Assembly (NCBI RefSeq): GCF_014204795.1
Contig: NZ_JACHMB010000001.1
Coordinates: 2,542,001-2,606,000 of the forward strand
Direction of reading: 5' to 3'
DNA length: 64,000 nt
Origin: Nonomuraea jabiensis
GTDB taxonomy: Bacteria; Actinomycetota; Actinomycetes; Streptosporangiales; Streptosporangiaceae
The translations under genes were made by a program, and so were the position numbers. Shown one piece after another: positions 7,682 to 16,568 of the stretch (positions within the stretch are counted from its first letter, which is position 1; every line of letters begins with the position of its first letter). Below the pieces are notes generated by a model. That model worked only from the letters and a program-made list of their open reading frames with translations. It made no database searches and was not told where the DNA came from.

Positions 7682-8587
7682 TCAGAGCTCGCCGATGATC
7701 CTGCGCAGCAGCGCCGGGGTGGCGGTCGCGGGCAGGGCGTGCACGCCGAGCTCGTCCATCAGCCTCTGGTACGGCAGCACGTCCGCCTCCTTGGTGAGGT
7801 ATTGGGCGTTGGTCAGCTGTTCGAGGTAGACGACGTCGTGCAGCTCGGACTGCGGGAAGCGCAGGATGGTGACGGGGCCGACGCCGCCCATGGCCCAGCC
7901 GCAGCCGAACGGGACCACCTGCACGGTGATGTGGGGCCGCGCGGCCATCCGGTCGAGGTGTTCGAGCTGGCCGCGCATGATCTCGGGGCTGCCGACCTGG
8001 TGCCGCAGCACCGCCTCGTCCAGCACCACCCAGAGCTTGCGCGGCGTGGGCGGCTCGAGAATGAGCCGGCGGCGCATCCGCACCTCGACCCGGCGCTCGA
8101 TCCGCTCCTCGGACTCGCCCTTGTTGCCCATGGTGAAGATCGCGCGGGCGTAGTCCTCGGTCTGCAGCAGGCCGGGCACGAACTGCATCTCGTGGGCGCG
8201 GATCAGCGAGGCGTCCTGCTCCAGCCCCAGGTACGCCTCGAACCAGTCGGGGATCACGTCGCGGTAGTCGTGCCACCAGCTGGGCTCGTTGGCCTGCTTG
8301 GCCAGGGCGAGCAGGGCCTCGCGCTCGGCCTCGTCGGCGACGCCGTACATGATGAGCAGGTCGGAGACGTCACGCGGCTTGAAGCTCGTGCGCCCGCCCT
8401 CCATGCGGCTGATCTTGGAGTGTGAGCTGCGGATGGCGTAGCCGGCGTCCTCCCGGGAGATCCCGGCGGACTCGCGCAACCGTCGCAGTTGCGCACCCAC
8501 GAGAATACGCAGCGCGGTCGGCCCGGAGTGGACGGCATCACCACCGAGCGCTTCCGCCAGGTCACCCATACCGTGAGCAGTCGACAT
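7682..8587 (-). CDS. XRE-family helix-turn-helix protein with DUF5753
   Basis: Transcriptional regulator of 301 aa. An XRE-type HTH occupies about residues 25-80 (QLRRLRESAGISREDAGYAI, then SKISRMEGGR). A DUF5753 domain fills the rest, with the typical opening EPSWWHDYRDVIPDWFEAYLGLE and the VPGLLQTEDYARA segment. I chose the ATG at 8587 because the reverse strand carries TGAGG six bases before it; an upstream in-frame ATG at 8614 lacks one. Related Streptomyces proteins work with small DUF397 partners in development, but no DUF397 gene is visible next to this one. Confidence 0.9.
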   Translation of the reverse strand: MSTAHGMGDLAEALGGDAVHSGPTALRILVGAQLRRLRESAGISREDAGYAIRSSHSKISRMEGGRTSFKPRDVSDLLIMYGVADEAEREALLALAKQANEPSWWHDYRDVIPDWFEAYLGLEQDASLIRAHEMQFVPGLLQTEDYARAIFTMGNKGESEERIERRVEVRMRRRLILEPPTPRKLWVVLDEAVLRHQVGSPEIMRGQLEHLDRMAARPHITVQVVPFGCGWAMGGVGPVTILRFPQSELHDVVYLEQLTNAQYLTKEADVLPYQRLMDELGVHALPATATPALLRRIIGEL

Positions 8588-8695
8588 CCATATCCTCAAT
8601 CGGCAACTCGCCACAGTCCGGTCCCGCCGTCAATATTGCCACGGGAGTCGCGACAGAGCGGATATTTCCTTGTGGCGCCGGAGGCGTGGTGCGGC

Positions 8696-8723
8696 GGCCC
8701 GCTCGTCCGGATGCGAGCGGGCC
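8696..8723 (-). terminator. Terminator of the sugar-catabolism operon
   Basis: Perfect 10-bp stem ggcccgctcg/cgagcgggcc with an 8-base loop, just downstream of the isomerase-like gene stop on the reverse strand. Confidence 0.65.
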
Positions 8724-8744
8724 CGCCCTGATGACCGGATATGT

Positions 8745-10385
8745 CTAGATGGCGACGTCCCCGCAGACGTGCACCTCCACGCCGAGCCGCTGGAAGAACG
8801 CCGCCTTCGCCACCAGCGCCTTGTCGGCCGTGGCGGCGTCGGGAGCGTAGGCGACCTGGACGTGGTTGGCCTTGTGGCGGGCCATGAACTGGTCGCGGTC
8901 GACGCCGTGGTGGACGACGTGCGCGATCGGCCACTCGGGGTTGGTGGCCGCCCACCGCCGCTCGGTCTCCTCCTCCGGCAGCTCCACGACGGAGGCGCGG
9001 CCGAGGTCGAGCTGGAGCCGGGCGCCGGCGATGTAGAGCCGGGACCAGACGATCTCGCCCGGCTTGCTCACGCCCTTGATGGTGCCGCCGCCGGCGGGGA
9101 AGTACATCGGGTTCTGCCGCCAGCTCACCGCGCCCGCGTACCCGCCGGTCAGGTGGGACGGCGGCACGGAGCCAGAGATCTCGTAGACCCAGACGAAGTC
9201 GTCGCCGTACTGCTCGCCCCAGCGCACGTCGTGCAGCGTGGTCGCCGGGTCGAGGCCCATGGCGGTCCACACCCTGTTGGTCACCAGCGCGTCCACGGCC
9301 ACGCCCTCGTCCGCCTCGTTGAAGTGCGGCAGCGGGGCGCCGTCGTAGAGCACGCGGGCGCCGTCGCGGCTGGTCACCGGCGGGCGTACGGCGTTGTTGA
9401 GCAGGCCCTCCGCCAGGTCGGAGGCCGGGGTCAGGTCCTTCAGGCCCTGCTGGTACTGGATCCCGACGGCGTCGAGGCCGAAGTCGTCGGCGATCCGCAG
9501 CGCGGCGACGTACATCTTGAACTGCTCGTGCAGCTGCCGGTCGGTGAGCTCCGTGGCCTCGTCGGCGCCGGTGGCGAAGCGCATCCCGGCGGCGTCGAGC
9601 CACTCGCGCACGGCCGCCGCCTCGGCGTCGGGCACCTTGAGCATCTCGGCGTACAGGGCGCTCTGCGACAGCCGCTCCTTGTAGATCCCGAGGGGGTTGA
9701 GCAGCTCGTCGTCGATGATCGCGTTGTACATGCCCATGCAGCCCTCGTCGAACACGCCGATGATGGCCTTGTCGCGCAGCAGCTCCTCGGCCAGCGCGAG
9801 GCCGAGCTCGGTCTCCGGTCCCGGCGGCAGCGGGGGCAGCGGGCGGACGTGCGAGGAGTCGTGCGCGATGTGGCCGGTCCGCACCCAGCTCGCGAGGCCG
9901 TCCAGGAAGTAGCGGTCGGTGAAGTCGACGGACCAGATCGTCGAGTACGCGCGGCCCATCTTGGTCAGGCCGGCGTTGAGCCCGAGCAGGCCGACCAGGC
10001 CCGGCCAGGTGCCGTCGAAGTTGGCGACGGTGAGGATCGGGCCCCGGTGGGTGCGCAGCCCGGCCAGCACGTGGTGGCTGTACTGCCACACTGCCTCGGC
10101 GACGATCAGCGGCGCGTCGGCGGGGACGGACTTGAAGACCTCCAGGCCCATCCGCTGGCTGTCGATGAAGCCGTGCCCCTTGGCGGGGTCCACCTCGTGC
10201 GCGCGGACCACCGTCCAGCCGAGGCCGTCGAACGCCGCCGTGACCGCCTTCTCCAGGCTCTCCTGGGCGGGCCAGCCGGCGACGTTGGCCGACAGGCGCA
10301 GGTCTCCGCTGGCGATCAGGTACGCGGTGCGCGGCGCGACGGGCTGCTCGGCGCGGGGAACGGGCATGCGGTACGGGCTGGTCAT
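8745..10385 (-). CDS. L-fucose isomerase-like sugar isomerase
   Basis: Protein of 546 aa resembling the L-fucose/L-arabinose isomerase family, which interconverts aldoses and ketoses using a divalent metal. A segment with the metal-site look of the family, FDEGCMGMYN, lies near residue 215, and the C-terminal block HGVDRDQFMARHKANHVQV resembles the fucose-isomerase C-terminal domain. It is last in a reverse-strand operon: its ATG overlaps the end of the BNR gene by four bases. With a DapA-family lyase and a sialidase-like protein upstream, it probably processes a deoxy or acidic sugar, but the actual substrate cannot be assigned. Confidence 0.78.
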   Translation of the reverse strand: MTSPYRMPVPRAEQPVAPRTAYLIASGDLRLSANVAGWPAQESLEKAVTAAFDGLGWTVVRAHEVDPAKGHGFIDSQRMGLEVFKSVPADAPLIVAEAVWQYSHHVLAGLRTHRGPILTVANFDGTWPGLVGLLGLNAGLTKMGRAYSTIWSVDFTDRYFLDGLASWVRTGHIAHDSSHVRPLPPLPPGPETELGLALAEELLRDKAIIGVFDEGCMGMYNAIIDDELLNPLGIYKERLSQSALYAEMLKVPDAEAAAVREWLDAAGMRFATGADEATELTDRQLHEQFKMYVAALRIADDFGLDAVGIQYQQGLKDLTPASDLAEGLLNNAVRPPVTSRDGARVLYDGAPLPHFNEADEGVAVDALVTNRVWTAMGLDPATTLHDVRWGEQYGDDFVWVYEISGSVPPSHLTGGYAGAVSWRQNPMYFPAGGGTIKGVSKPGEIVWSRLYIAGARLQLDLGRASVVELPEEETERRWAATNPEWPIAHVVHHGVDRDQFMARHKANHVQVAYAPDAATADKALVAKAAFFQRLGVEVHVCGDVAI

Positions 10386-11461
10386 GGCGTCTTCTTCTCC
10401 AGATCGGCGAGGGGCAGCCGGGCGAGGACGATCCCCCTGCGCTGCCAGGTGTAGGTGACGAGGAGGTCGTCGGGGGTGAGGACGGCGGAGGGATAGCTGT
10501 ATTCGGCGACGCCGCTGGTCACGACGCCGTCGTCACCGGGCGCGAAGCCGGGGGCGGCGGCGCCGGAGGGCGGCAGCCGGGGCACGGCCGGGTCTATGGA
10601 GAGCACGCCGTCGTCCAGGGTCGGCCCGCCGTGCCAGGTCAGCCCGTCGTCGTCCGACAGCGAGACGACGAGCGGGCAGCGGCTGCCCCACGACTCGGCG
10701 GCCGGGTTGTGCACGCAGGCCACCCGCCCGGACGGCAGCGCGACCGCCGTGAGGCCGCTGTTGTTGTTCGGCAGGCCCGTGGGCTCGGCGGGCGTCCAGG
10801 TGCGCCCGCCGTCGAGGGAGGTCGAACGGTACGCCCGCCCCTCGGTGCTGCGCATCAACGCGACCGGGCCGCTCGCCCCCCACCACAGCGCGGGCTGGAT
10901 GTGCCCGGCGCCGGTGAGCGCGTCGTGGTCCACGGGGATCGGGGCGCGTGTCCAGCTCAGCCCGCCGTCGTCGGAGACGTCCACGAACGGGTCCCACCGG
11001 GGCGGCTCGCCCCACCGCTCCGTCGAGCCGGGCGCCAGCCAGGGGCCGCCGCCGGGGGCGAGCAGCGGCGGGTTCTTGACGGGGCCGCGGCCGCCGGACC
11101 GGTCTCCCGGGACGAGCTCGCGTACCGGCTCCCACGTGAGGCCGCCGTCGGGCGAGCGGGTGACGAGCGTGACCCACTCGGAGATGCGCGCGCCGGCCTT
11201 GCAGAACAGCCACAGGGCGCCGTCGGGGCCGCTCGCCAGCACCGGGTTCCAGTGGGCGACGTCCCGGCCCGTCTCCAGGGTGCGCACCGCGCCGCTCCGG
11301 GCGATGCGGATGCGGTTGTCGGGCGTGCCCTCCCTGGTGCCCGCGAACCACGCGACGACGGGGACGCCGTCCGCCACCGCGAGCGTGGAGGCGTGGCACT
11401 GCGTCCAGCGGGGGTCGTCGACGGTCACGAACTCCCGGTGGATCCGCTCTGTCTGGCTCAT
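10382..11461 (-). CDS. BNR/Asp-box sialidase-like protein, cytoplasmic
   Basis: Beta-propeller protein of 359 aa with four Asp-box motifs: SPDGGLTW, SDDGGLSW, SLDGGRTW and SDDDGLTW. These mark the sialidase/BNR superfamily. No signal peptide is present, so it should act on an imported sugar rather than on polymers outside the cell. The fold is shared by exo-sialidases and by some polysaccharide lyases acting on uronic acids, so the reaction is open. Its start is 18 bases downstream of the lyase stop, and its stop overlaps the isomerase-like start. The strongest clue to function is membership of this four-gene catabolic cluster. Confidence 0.8.
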   Translation of the reverse strand: MSQTERIHREFVTVDDPRWTQCHASTLAVADGVPVVAWFAGTREGTPDNRIRIARSGAVRTLETGRDVAHWNPVLASGPDGALWLFCKAGARISEWVTLVTRSPDGGLTWEPVRELVPGDRSGGRGPVKNPPLLAPGGGPWLAPGSTERWGEPPRWDPFVDVSDDGGLSWTRAPIPVDHDALTGAGHIQPALWWGASGPVALMRSTEGRAYRSTSLDGGRTWTPAEPTGLPNNNSGLTAVALPSGRVACVHNPAAESWGSRCPLVVSLSDDDGLTWHGGPTLDDGVLSIDPAVPRLPPSGAAAPGFAPGDDGVVTSGVAEYSYPSAVLTPDDLLVTYTWQRRGIVLARLPLADLEKKTP

Positions 11462-11479
11462 CTGGTCACCCGCGCGTGA

Positions 11480-12364
11480 TCATCGTGCCCGGACGGTCTC
11501 GGCCAGCCGCGCGATGCGCTGCCGCTGCTCCTGGCCGATCTCGGGAGCCGGCATGCGGAGGGCGCCCGTACCGCGGCCCAGGAGGCGCAGCGCCAGCTTG
11601 ATGCCCTCCACGGTGCCGCCGAGCGCGGCCAGCACCTCGTCCACCTGGGCCTGGCTGGAACGTTCCGCGCCGGCGTCCCCGGCGGCCACGGCGTCGGCGA
11701 GCCGCGCGAACGGGTCCGGGAACGCCGACGAGAGACCGGAGACGACCCCGTTGCCGCCGCCGCGCACGACCTCGGCGAGCCTGGTGTCCGAGCCCGACCA
11801 CAGCCCGGCCGACGCGGGCAGCGCCGTGCGGTACTCGGCGAACCGGTCGGCGGCCAGGCCGCTCAGCTTGGCCCCGGCCAGCCCGGTCTCGGCGGCCATG
11901 GCGGCGAAGTCCGCGGGCTCGACGGCCACGCCGGAGCGCTCGCTGAACAGGTAGCCGTAGACGGCGGCCGGACCGGCCGCCCGCGTCACCGCGGCGAAGT
12001 GCCGGAGCACGGCGCCGTTGTCGGCCGGCAGGTAGTACGGGGTCAGCGTGGCCAGCCTGCGCGCCCCCATCGCGACGGCGTCGCGGGTCAGCGCCACCGC
12101 CTCCCGGGTGGCCGCGGCGCCGACGTGCACCACGACCCGGTCGGGGCCGAACGCGGCCAGCGCGGCCTCGGTCACCGCCCGGCGCTCGGCCCGCTCCAGC
12201 GCCGGGAACTCGCCGGTGGTGCCGCACACGAAGACACCGTCGACGCGATTGGCGAGATCCGTGAAGTGCGCCTTGGTGGTGGCGTGGTCGAGCTCGCCCG
12301 CCTCGTCGAAGAAGGTCGGGACGGCGGACAGGATCTCGGCGCGGCGCCGGGTGTTTTCTGGCAT
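11480..12364 (-). CDS. Dihydrodipicolinate synthase/N-acetylneuraminate lyase family protein
   Basis: Class I aldolase-type lyase of 294 aa with a TIM-barrel fold. The pyruvate-carboxylate loop CGTTGEF is at 48-54, the Schiff-base lysine is Lys166 in GAKLSG, and a Tyr pair at 136/138 (VYGYLF) stands where family members have the catalytic YN-P motif. That difference argues against true DapA, and the cell's biosynthetic enzyme would not sit in this cluster. It likely cleaves a 2-keto-3-deoxy sugar acid or sialic-acid-like compound to pyruvate plus an aldehyde. It is first in the catabolic operon, behind the GntR gene. Confidence 0.85.
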   Translation of the reverse strand: MPENTRRRAEILSAVPTFFDEAGELDHATTKAHFTDLANRVDGVFVCGTTGEFPALERAERRAVTEAALAAFGPDRVVVHVGAAATREAVALTRDAVAMGARRLATLTPYYLPADNGAVLRHFAAVTRAAGPAAVYGYLFSERSGVAVEPADFAAMAAETGLAGAKLSGLAADRFAEYRTALPASAGLWSGSDTRLAEVVRGGGNGVVSGLSSAFPDPFARLADAVAAGDAGAERSSQAQVDEVLAALGGTVEGIKLALRLLGRGTGALRMPAPEIGQEQRQRIARLAETVRAR

Positions 12365-12450
12365 GGCAAGGCCTCGGTTCGTCAGTGGTTTTCCGTTGTT
12401 GAGGCGCGGCGGGCCTCGGCTGGTGGAGGGGGGCAGGCGAAGGACGGCCC

Positions 12451-12468
12451 CGGACCCCGGGCGGTCCG
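12451..12468 (-). terminator. Hairpin between gntR and the lyase gene
   Basis: Perfect 6-bp stem cggacc/ggtccg with a 6-base GC loop in the 127-base gap. It may end the gntR transcript, in which case the lyase operon has its own promoter in 12365-12450. Confidence 0.4.
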
Positions 12469-12491
12469 GTGCGGGCGGTGGGACGAGGAGG

Positions 12492-13169
12492 CTAGAGGGC
12501 GGCCTGGGCGCGCTCCCGCTCGATCAGCGTGGCGCGGATGCGGTCGCAGGAGCCGTCGAGGTGCGAGACGAGCGCGACGAGCGCGGCGTCGACGTCGCCC
12601 GAGCGGACGATGTCGCGCAGATCGGCGTGGTCCTGCGCGACGGGGACCAGGTCACGGGCGGTGTTGGTGATCTCCAGCACCGCCGCGAACAGCGGCCGGT
12701 GCAGCGCCCACGTGGCGGTGAGCCAGCGGTTGTCGCCGATCAGGTAGAAGCCGCTGTGGAAGTCGAGGTCCGCCGCGGCGAACTTGGCGGCGTCGCGGTC
12801 GTCCGCGGCGGCCCGCATCTGCTCGACGGCCTCGTCGATCGGGGCCCAGTCGGCGGCGTCGAGGCGGGCGATGGCCTCCTTGATGGCCAGGCTCTCCAGA
12901 GCGCCGCGCAGCGAGTAAAGCTCCTGGAGATCTTTGTCGGACAACCCGCGGACGAACACCCCTCGCTTGCGGGTCTCGACCAGCCCTTCGATCTCCAGCT
13001 GGCGAAGCGCGTCGCGGACCGGCCCGCGGCTCACCCCGAACTGCTCCGCGATCCGGCCTTCGACCAGGTGTGTGCCCACGATCAGCTCGCCACGCACGAT
13101 GAGCGAGCGGAGCTGGGTGAGCAGCTGATCCCCGAGCGGTGGATTACGCAGCGGATTGGTGATCGTCAC
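12492..13169 (-). CDS. GntR-family regulator, FadR/FCD subfamily
   Basis: Repressor-type regulator of 225 aa. A winged helix (about 10-75) contains the recognition segment AEQFGVSRGPVRDALRQL followed by the wing GLVETRKRGVFV. The FCD effector domain (about 80-215) keeps the histidine pattern for a metal site (DLDFHSGF, then HADLRD and SHLDGS). FCD regulators usually sense organic or sugar acids, which fits the neighbouring lyase. It is transcribed away from the transporter gene across an intergenic region rich in palindromes, the obvious place for it to bind. Confidence 0.9.
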   Translation of the reverse strand: MTITNPLRNPPLGDQLLTQLRSLIVRGELIVGTHLVEGRIAEQFGVSRGPVRDALRQLEIEGLVETRKRGVFVRGLSDKDLQELYSLRGALESLAIKEAIARLDAADWAPIDEAVEQMRAAADDRDAAKFAAADLDFHSGFYLIGDNRWLTATWALHRPLFAAVLEITNTARDLVPVAQDHADLRDIVRSGDVDAALVALVSHLDGSCDRIRATLIERERAQAAL

Positions 13170-13239
13170 CGGCTCTCCTCTCGTCTTCCCGCCCGAAGGT
13201 TCTTCGCCGAACGGAGACTATCCCGCACAACTCCATACG

Positions 13240-13275
13240 GTCAACGTTAACGGATGACCGTTGACGGTTAACCGT
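13240..13275. promoter_or_regulatory. Palindrome cluster, probable GntR operator
   Basis: Between gntR and the transporter lie three overlapping symmetries: gtcaacg...cgttgac (13240-13246 with 13259-13265), the 8-bp palindrome cgttaacg (13245-13252) and the 12-bp palindrome acggttaaccgt (13264-13275). They sit where divergent promoters are expected. Confidence 0.65.
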
Positions 13276-13347
13276 CTTCCAAGTAATAGTGTGCGACAAC
13301 TGAACCACCGCGGAAACATCGAAGCCGCCAGCAGAAAGGGAGGCGCC

Positions 13348-14697
13348 ATGGTCGCGACCCTTCCGAAGCCCGACCTTCGCTACACCTGGAAGGTCACGGC
13401 CTCCAGCTTCCTCGGCAACACGCTGGAGTACTACGACTTCCTCGTCTACGGGACAGCGGCCGCGGTCGTCTTCCCCAAAGTCTTCTTCCCCGACGCCAGC
13501 GGCTTCGTGGCCACGCTGTCCGCCTTCGGCACGTTCGCCGTCGGCTTCCTCGCCAGACCCCTGGGCGGCCTCTTCTTCGGCAGCAGGGGCGACCGGCACG
13601 GCCGCAAGTCCACCCTGATGGTCACGCTCGTCGTGATGGGCCTCAGCACCATCCTCATCGGCCTGCTGCCGAGCTACGGGACGATCGGCATCTGGGCCCC
13701 GGTCCTGCTGGTGGTGCTGCGGCTGATGCAGGGGTTCGCGGTCGGCGGTGAGTGGGGCGGCTCCATGATCATCGTATTGGAGTCGGCGCCGCCGAACCGC
13801 CGGGGCTTCTTCAGCGCCTGGCCCAACACCGGCGGCTTCTCCGCGCAGATCCTCATCACCGGCGTCTTCGCCTACATCTACACGCTCCCCGACGATCAGT
13901 TGCTGAGCTGGGGATGGCGGATCCCGTTCCTGCTGTCGGCCGTCGTCCTCGTCGTGACGTTCTGGATGCGGCGCAGCCTGCACGAGACCCCCGTCTTCAC
14001 CGAGGCCGTGGCCGGCGGCAAGGAGAGCGAGCCGGGCGCGGTGGAGGCCGAGCGTCCCAAGCACGGCCCGATCCGTACGATCTTCGTGGACGACTGGCGC
14101 AACCTGCTGCTGATCATCGGCCTGCGCTTCGCCGAGGCGCTGCCGTACTTCCTGCTCACGGTGTTCGCGCTGTCCTACGGCAGCAGCGCGCTCGGCCTGG
14201 AGAAGACCCAGCTGAACAACGCGATCCTCATCGCCGCCGTGCTCTCCTTCATCAGCCACGGCGTCTTCTCCGCGATCTCCGACAGGATCGGGCGGCGTCC
14301 GGTCTACTTCTTCGGCGCGGTCGTGGTGTTCGTGATGGCCTTCCCGTTCTTCGCGATGCTGCACAGCGGGTCGATGGTGCTGATCGTGCTCGGTTACGTG
14401 CTGGTGCTGAACCTCGGGCACAACGCCATCAACGCCATCCAGCCCGCGTTCTTCGCCGAGCTGTTCCCCGCCGAGCGCCGCTACACCGGCGCCGCGGCCG
14501 GCCGCGAGATCGCCTCCATCTTCGCCGGCGGCCTGACGCCGTTCATCGCCACCGCCCTGGCCGGCGCGGACGGCACCCGCTGGCCGCTGGTCGCCGGGTA
14601 CGTCATGCTCGGTGCCCTGATCACCATGTTCGCGGTGTGGAAGGCGCCGGAGTCCTTCCGCCGCGACCTCAGCGCCACGGGCAAGACCGTCCGCTGA
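13348..14697 (+). CDS. MFS transporter, metabolite:H+ symporter (MHS) type
   Basis: Twelve-helix proton symporter of 449 aa in the family of shikimate, alpha-ketoglutarate and proline carriers. Family marks are the N-terminal LGNTLEYYDFLVYGTAA, the loop 2-3 signature FGSRGDRHGRK, and the matching SDRIGRRPVY in the second half. I start it at the ATG at 13348, which follows AAAGGGAGG; longer in-frame starts lie inside the operator. It most likely imports the acidic sugar handled by the divergent lyase/isomerase-like genes. Its stop codon abuts the end of the convergent cvnE gene with no gap. Confidence 0.9.
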   Translation: MVATLPKPDLRYTWKVTASSFLGNTLEYYDFLVYGTAAAVVFPKVFFPDASGFVATLSAFGTFAVGFLARPLGGLFFGSRGDRHGRKSTLMVTLVVMGLSTILIGLLPSYGTIGIWAPVLLVVLRLMQGFAVGGEWGGSMIIVLESAPPNRRGFFSAWPNTGGFSAQILITGVFAYIYTLPDDQLLSWGWRIPFLLSAVVLVVTFWMRRSLHETPVFTEAVAGGKESEPGAVEAERPKHGPIRTIFVDDWRNLLLIIGLRFAEALPYFLLTVFALSYGSSALGLEKTQLNNAILIAAVLSFISHGVFSAISDRIGRRPVYFFGAVVVFVMAFPFFAMLHSGSMVLIVLGYVLVLNLGHNAINAIQPAFFAELFPAERRYTGAAAGREIASIFAGGLTPFIATALAGADGTRWPLVAGYVMLGALITMFAVWKAPESFRRDLSATGKTVR

Positions 14698-15963
14698 TCA
14701 GATCCGCCAGTCCTCGACCGGCCCCTGACCGACGGGGCCGGTCGGGCTGAACCCGACGGGCAGGGCCTCCAGGCCGCGCATCCACACCGACGCCCGCCAG
14801 CGCAGCTCCTCCGGCGCCCCGAGGAGATGGACGTCGGGCAGCCGGTCCAGCAGCACCTCGATGGCCGTCTTGACGATGATCTCCCCGAGCTCAGGCGCGG
14901 GGAACGGGCAGCCGTACTCGCCGTGGCTGAACGACATGTGCGCCCGGTTGGCGCCCGAGTGGGCGTGCGCGGCCGGCCGTACCTGCGGATCGGCGTTGGC
15001 CGCCGCGAACCCGAGCAGCAGCAGGTCGCCCCTGCGCACGCGCTTCCCGCCCAGGTCGCAGTCCCGTACGGCGAAGCGCGAGGGCATGTTCTGCACGGGC
15101 GGGTCCATCCACAGCACCCTGATCAGCGCCTCGCCGACACTGCTGCGGCCGCCCTGGAGCGTCATCGAGAAGTCGTCGTCGATCAGCATGAGCCGCAGCG
15201 TGTTGCCGATCCAGTTGGCGGTGCCGGTGTGGGAGGCCGCCACCAGCACCAGCAGGTCCTGGATGATCTCCACATCGGCCACCCCGGCCGGGTGCGCCAG
15301 CAGGTAGGAGGTGAGGTCGTGCCCCGGCCGGTGGTGCTTGCCGGCCAGCAGCCTGCCCATGCGGTCCTGGACGCGCAGGAACGCGGCGAAGGACTCCTCG
15401 CCCCCGTCCAGCATGAAGCCCAGGTCCTCGACCAGCTCCGGCAGCTCGGACTCCGCCAGGCCGTAGAGCCGGGCGATGACCTGGGCGGGGATCCGGTAGG
15501 CGTACTGGGCGATCAGGTCGGCCCGGCCGTTCCCGGCGAACTCGTCGATCAGGCGATCGGCGACCTGCTCGCAGATCGCGGTCAGCTCGGTGCGGTCGAT
15601 GGTGTCCAGCGCGTCGCCGATGGCGCCGCCGCGCCGCTTGCGCTCGGCGCCCTCGGTGAACATCAGGGACGGCGTCCACTCCAGGTACGCCCGCGACGGC
15701 CAGTCCTCGTGGATGCGGTCCTTGAGGTTCCAGCGCCTGGGGTCGCGGCCGAAGAGCTGCGGCTGGCTGGTCACGTGGTGCAGCTCGCGGTAGCCGGCCA
15801 CGAGCCAGGCCGGCACGTCGTCGTCGAGCAGGATCGGCACGATCGGGCCGTGCTTGCGGCGCATCTCCTCGTACACCGCGGCCGGGTCGGCGAAGATCTC
15901 CGGCCCGTACATCCGCACGGCGTCGGCGTGGCCGGTGTAGCCCTCCAGGAGTGGGTTGGTCAC
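14698..15963 (-). CDS. cvnE: Conservon P450 (CvnE, CYP157-like) lacking ExxR
   Basis: P450-fold protein of 421 aa at the end of the conservon. The haem-ligand region SFSHGEYGCPFPAPE keeps the cysteine. The K-helix reads IRVLWMDPPVQ where normal P450s have ExxR, and the I-helix reads AASHTGT instead of AGxxT. Loss of ExxR is known from the CYP157 family, whose members sit in Streptomyces conservons. The GTG start overlaps the cvnD stop (GTGA), so the two are translationally coupled. Whether it is an active monooxygenase or a ligand/redox sensor working with the GTPase is not known. Confidence 0.88.
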   Translation of the reverse strand: MTNPLLEGYTGHADAVRMYGPEIFADPAAVYEEMRRKHGPIVPILLDDDVPAWLVAGYRELHHVTSQPQLFGRDPRRWNLKDRIHEDWPSRAYLEWTPSLMFTEGAERKRRGGAIGDALDTIDRTELTAICEQVADRLIDEFAGNGRADLIAQYAYRIPAQVIARLYGLAESELPELVEDLGFMLDGGEESFAAFLRVQDRMGRLLAGKHHRPGHDLTSYLLAHPAGVADVEIIQDLLVLVAASHTGTANWIGNTLRLMLIDDDFSMTLQGGRSSVGEALIRVLWMDPPVQNMPSRFAVRDCDLGGKRVRRGDLLLLGFAAANADPQVRPAAHAHSGANRAHMSFSHGEYGCPFPAPELGEIIVKTAIEVLLDRLPDVHLLGAPEELRWRASVWMRGLEALPVGFSPTGPVGQGPVEDWRI

Positions 15964-16568
15964 GACGTGCTCCCCGAGGCCGAACGGGCGTTCATCCGGG
16001 TGATGTGCTCCACGAGCGTGATGAGCACGTGCTTGGACGAGGACCGCTTGCGCGCGTCGCACTCGATGAGCGGCACGTCGGGCGAGAGCGCGAGCGCGTC
16101 GCGCACGGCGTCCAGCGAGGGCCCGTCGGCGAAGCGGTTGACGGCTACGACGAACGGCATCCGGTGGTGCTCCAGCCGGTCGATGGAGTACCACGAGTCC
16201 TCCACGCGCCTGGTGTCCACCAGGACGACCGCGCCCAGGCTGCCCGCGAAGAGCTGATCCCACACGAACCAGAAGCGCTCCTGTCCCGGCGCCCCGAACA
16301 GGTACAGGACCTTGTCCGGCGTCACCGTGATCCGGCCGAAGTCGAAGGCCACCGTGGTGGTGGTCTTCTCCCGCACCCGGCTGGCGTCGTCGATGCCCAC
16401 GCTGGCCTGGGTCATGACCTCCTCGGTGCTCAGCGGGCGGATCTCGCTCACCGAGCCGACCATGGTCGTCTTGCCCACGCCGAAGCCGCCGACGACCACG
16501 ATCTTCAGTGCGTCCAGGGCGGTCTCGCGCAGCGGTGTACGTACGTCGTCAGAGGTCGTGGAGGGCAC
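15960..16568 (-). CDS. cvnD: Conservon small GTPase (CvnD)
   Basis: Ras-like/MglA-type GTPase of 202 aa. The P-loop is GGFGVGKTT (about 27-35), switch 2/G3 is LFGAPGQERF (about 90-99), and the G4 guanine-specificity motif is degenerate, VNRFAD in place of NKxD, as is typical of conservon GTPases. The threonine-rich EKTTTTVAFDFG segment precedes strand 2. Together with CvnA-C it resembles a membrane-associated, GPCR-like signalling complex described in Streptomyces coelicolor. The start overlaps the cvnC end by 20 bases. Confidence 0.93.
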   Translation of the reverse strand: MPSTTSDDVRTPLRETALDALKIVVVGGFGVGKTTMVGSVSEIRPLSTEEVMTQASVGIDDASRVREKTTTTVAFDFGRITVTPDKVLYLFGAPGQERFWFVWDQLFAGSLGAVVLVDTRRVEDSWYSIDRLEHHRMPFVVAVNRFADGPSLDAVRDALALSPDVPLIECDARKRSSSKHVLITLVEHITRMNARSASGSTS

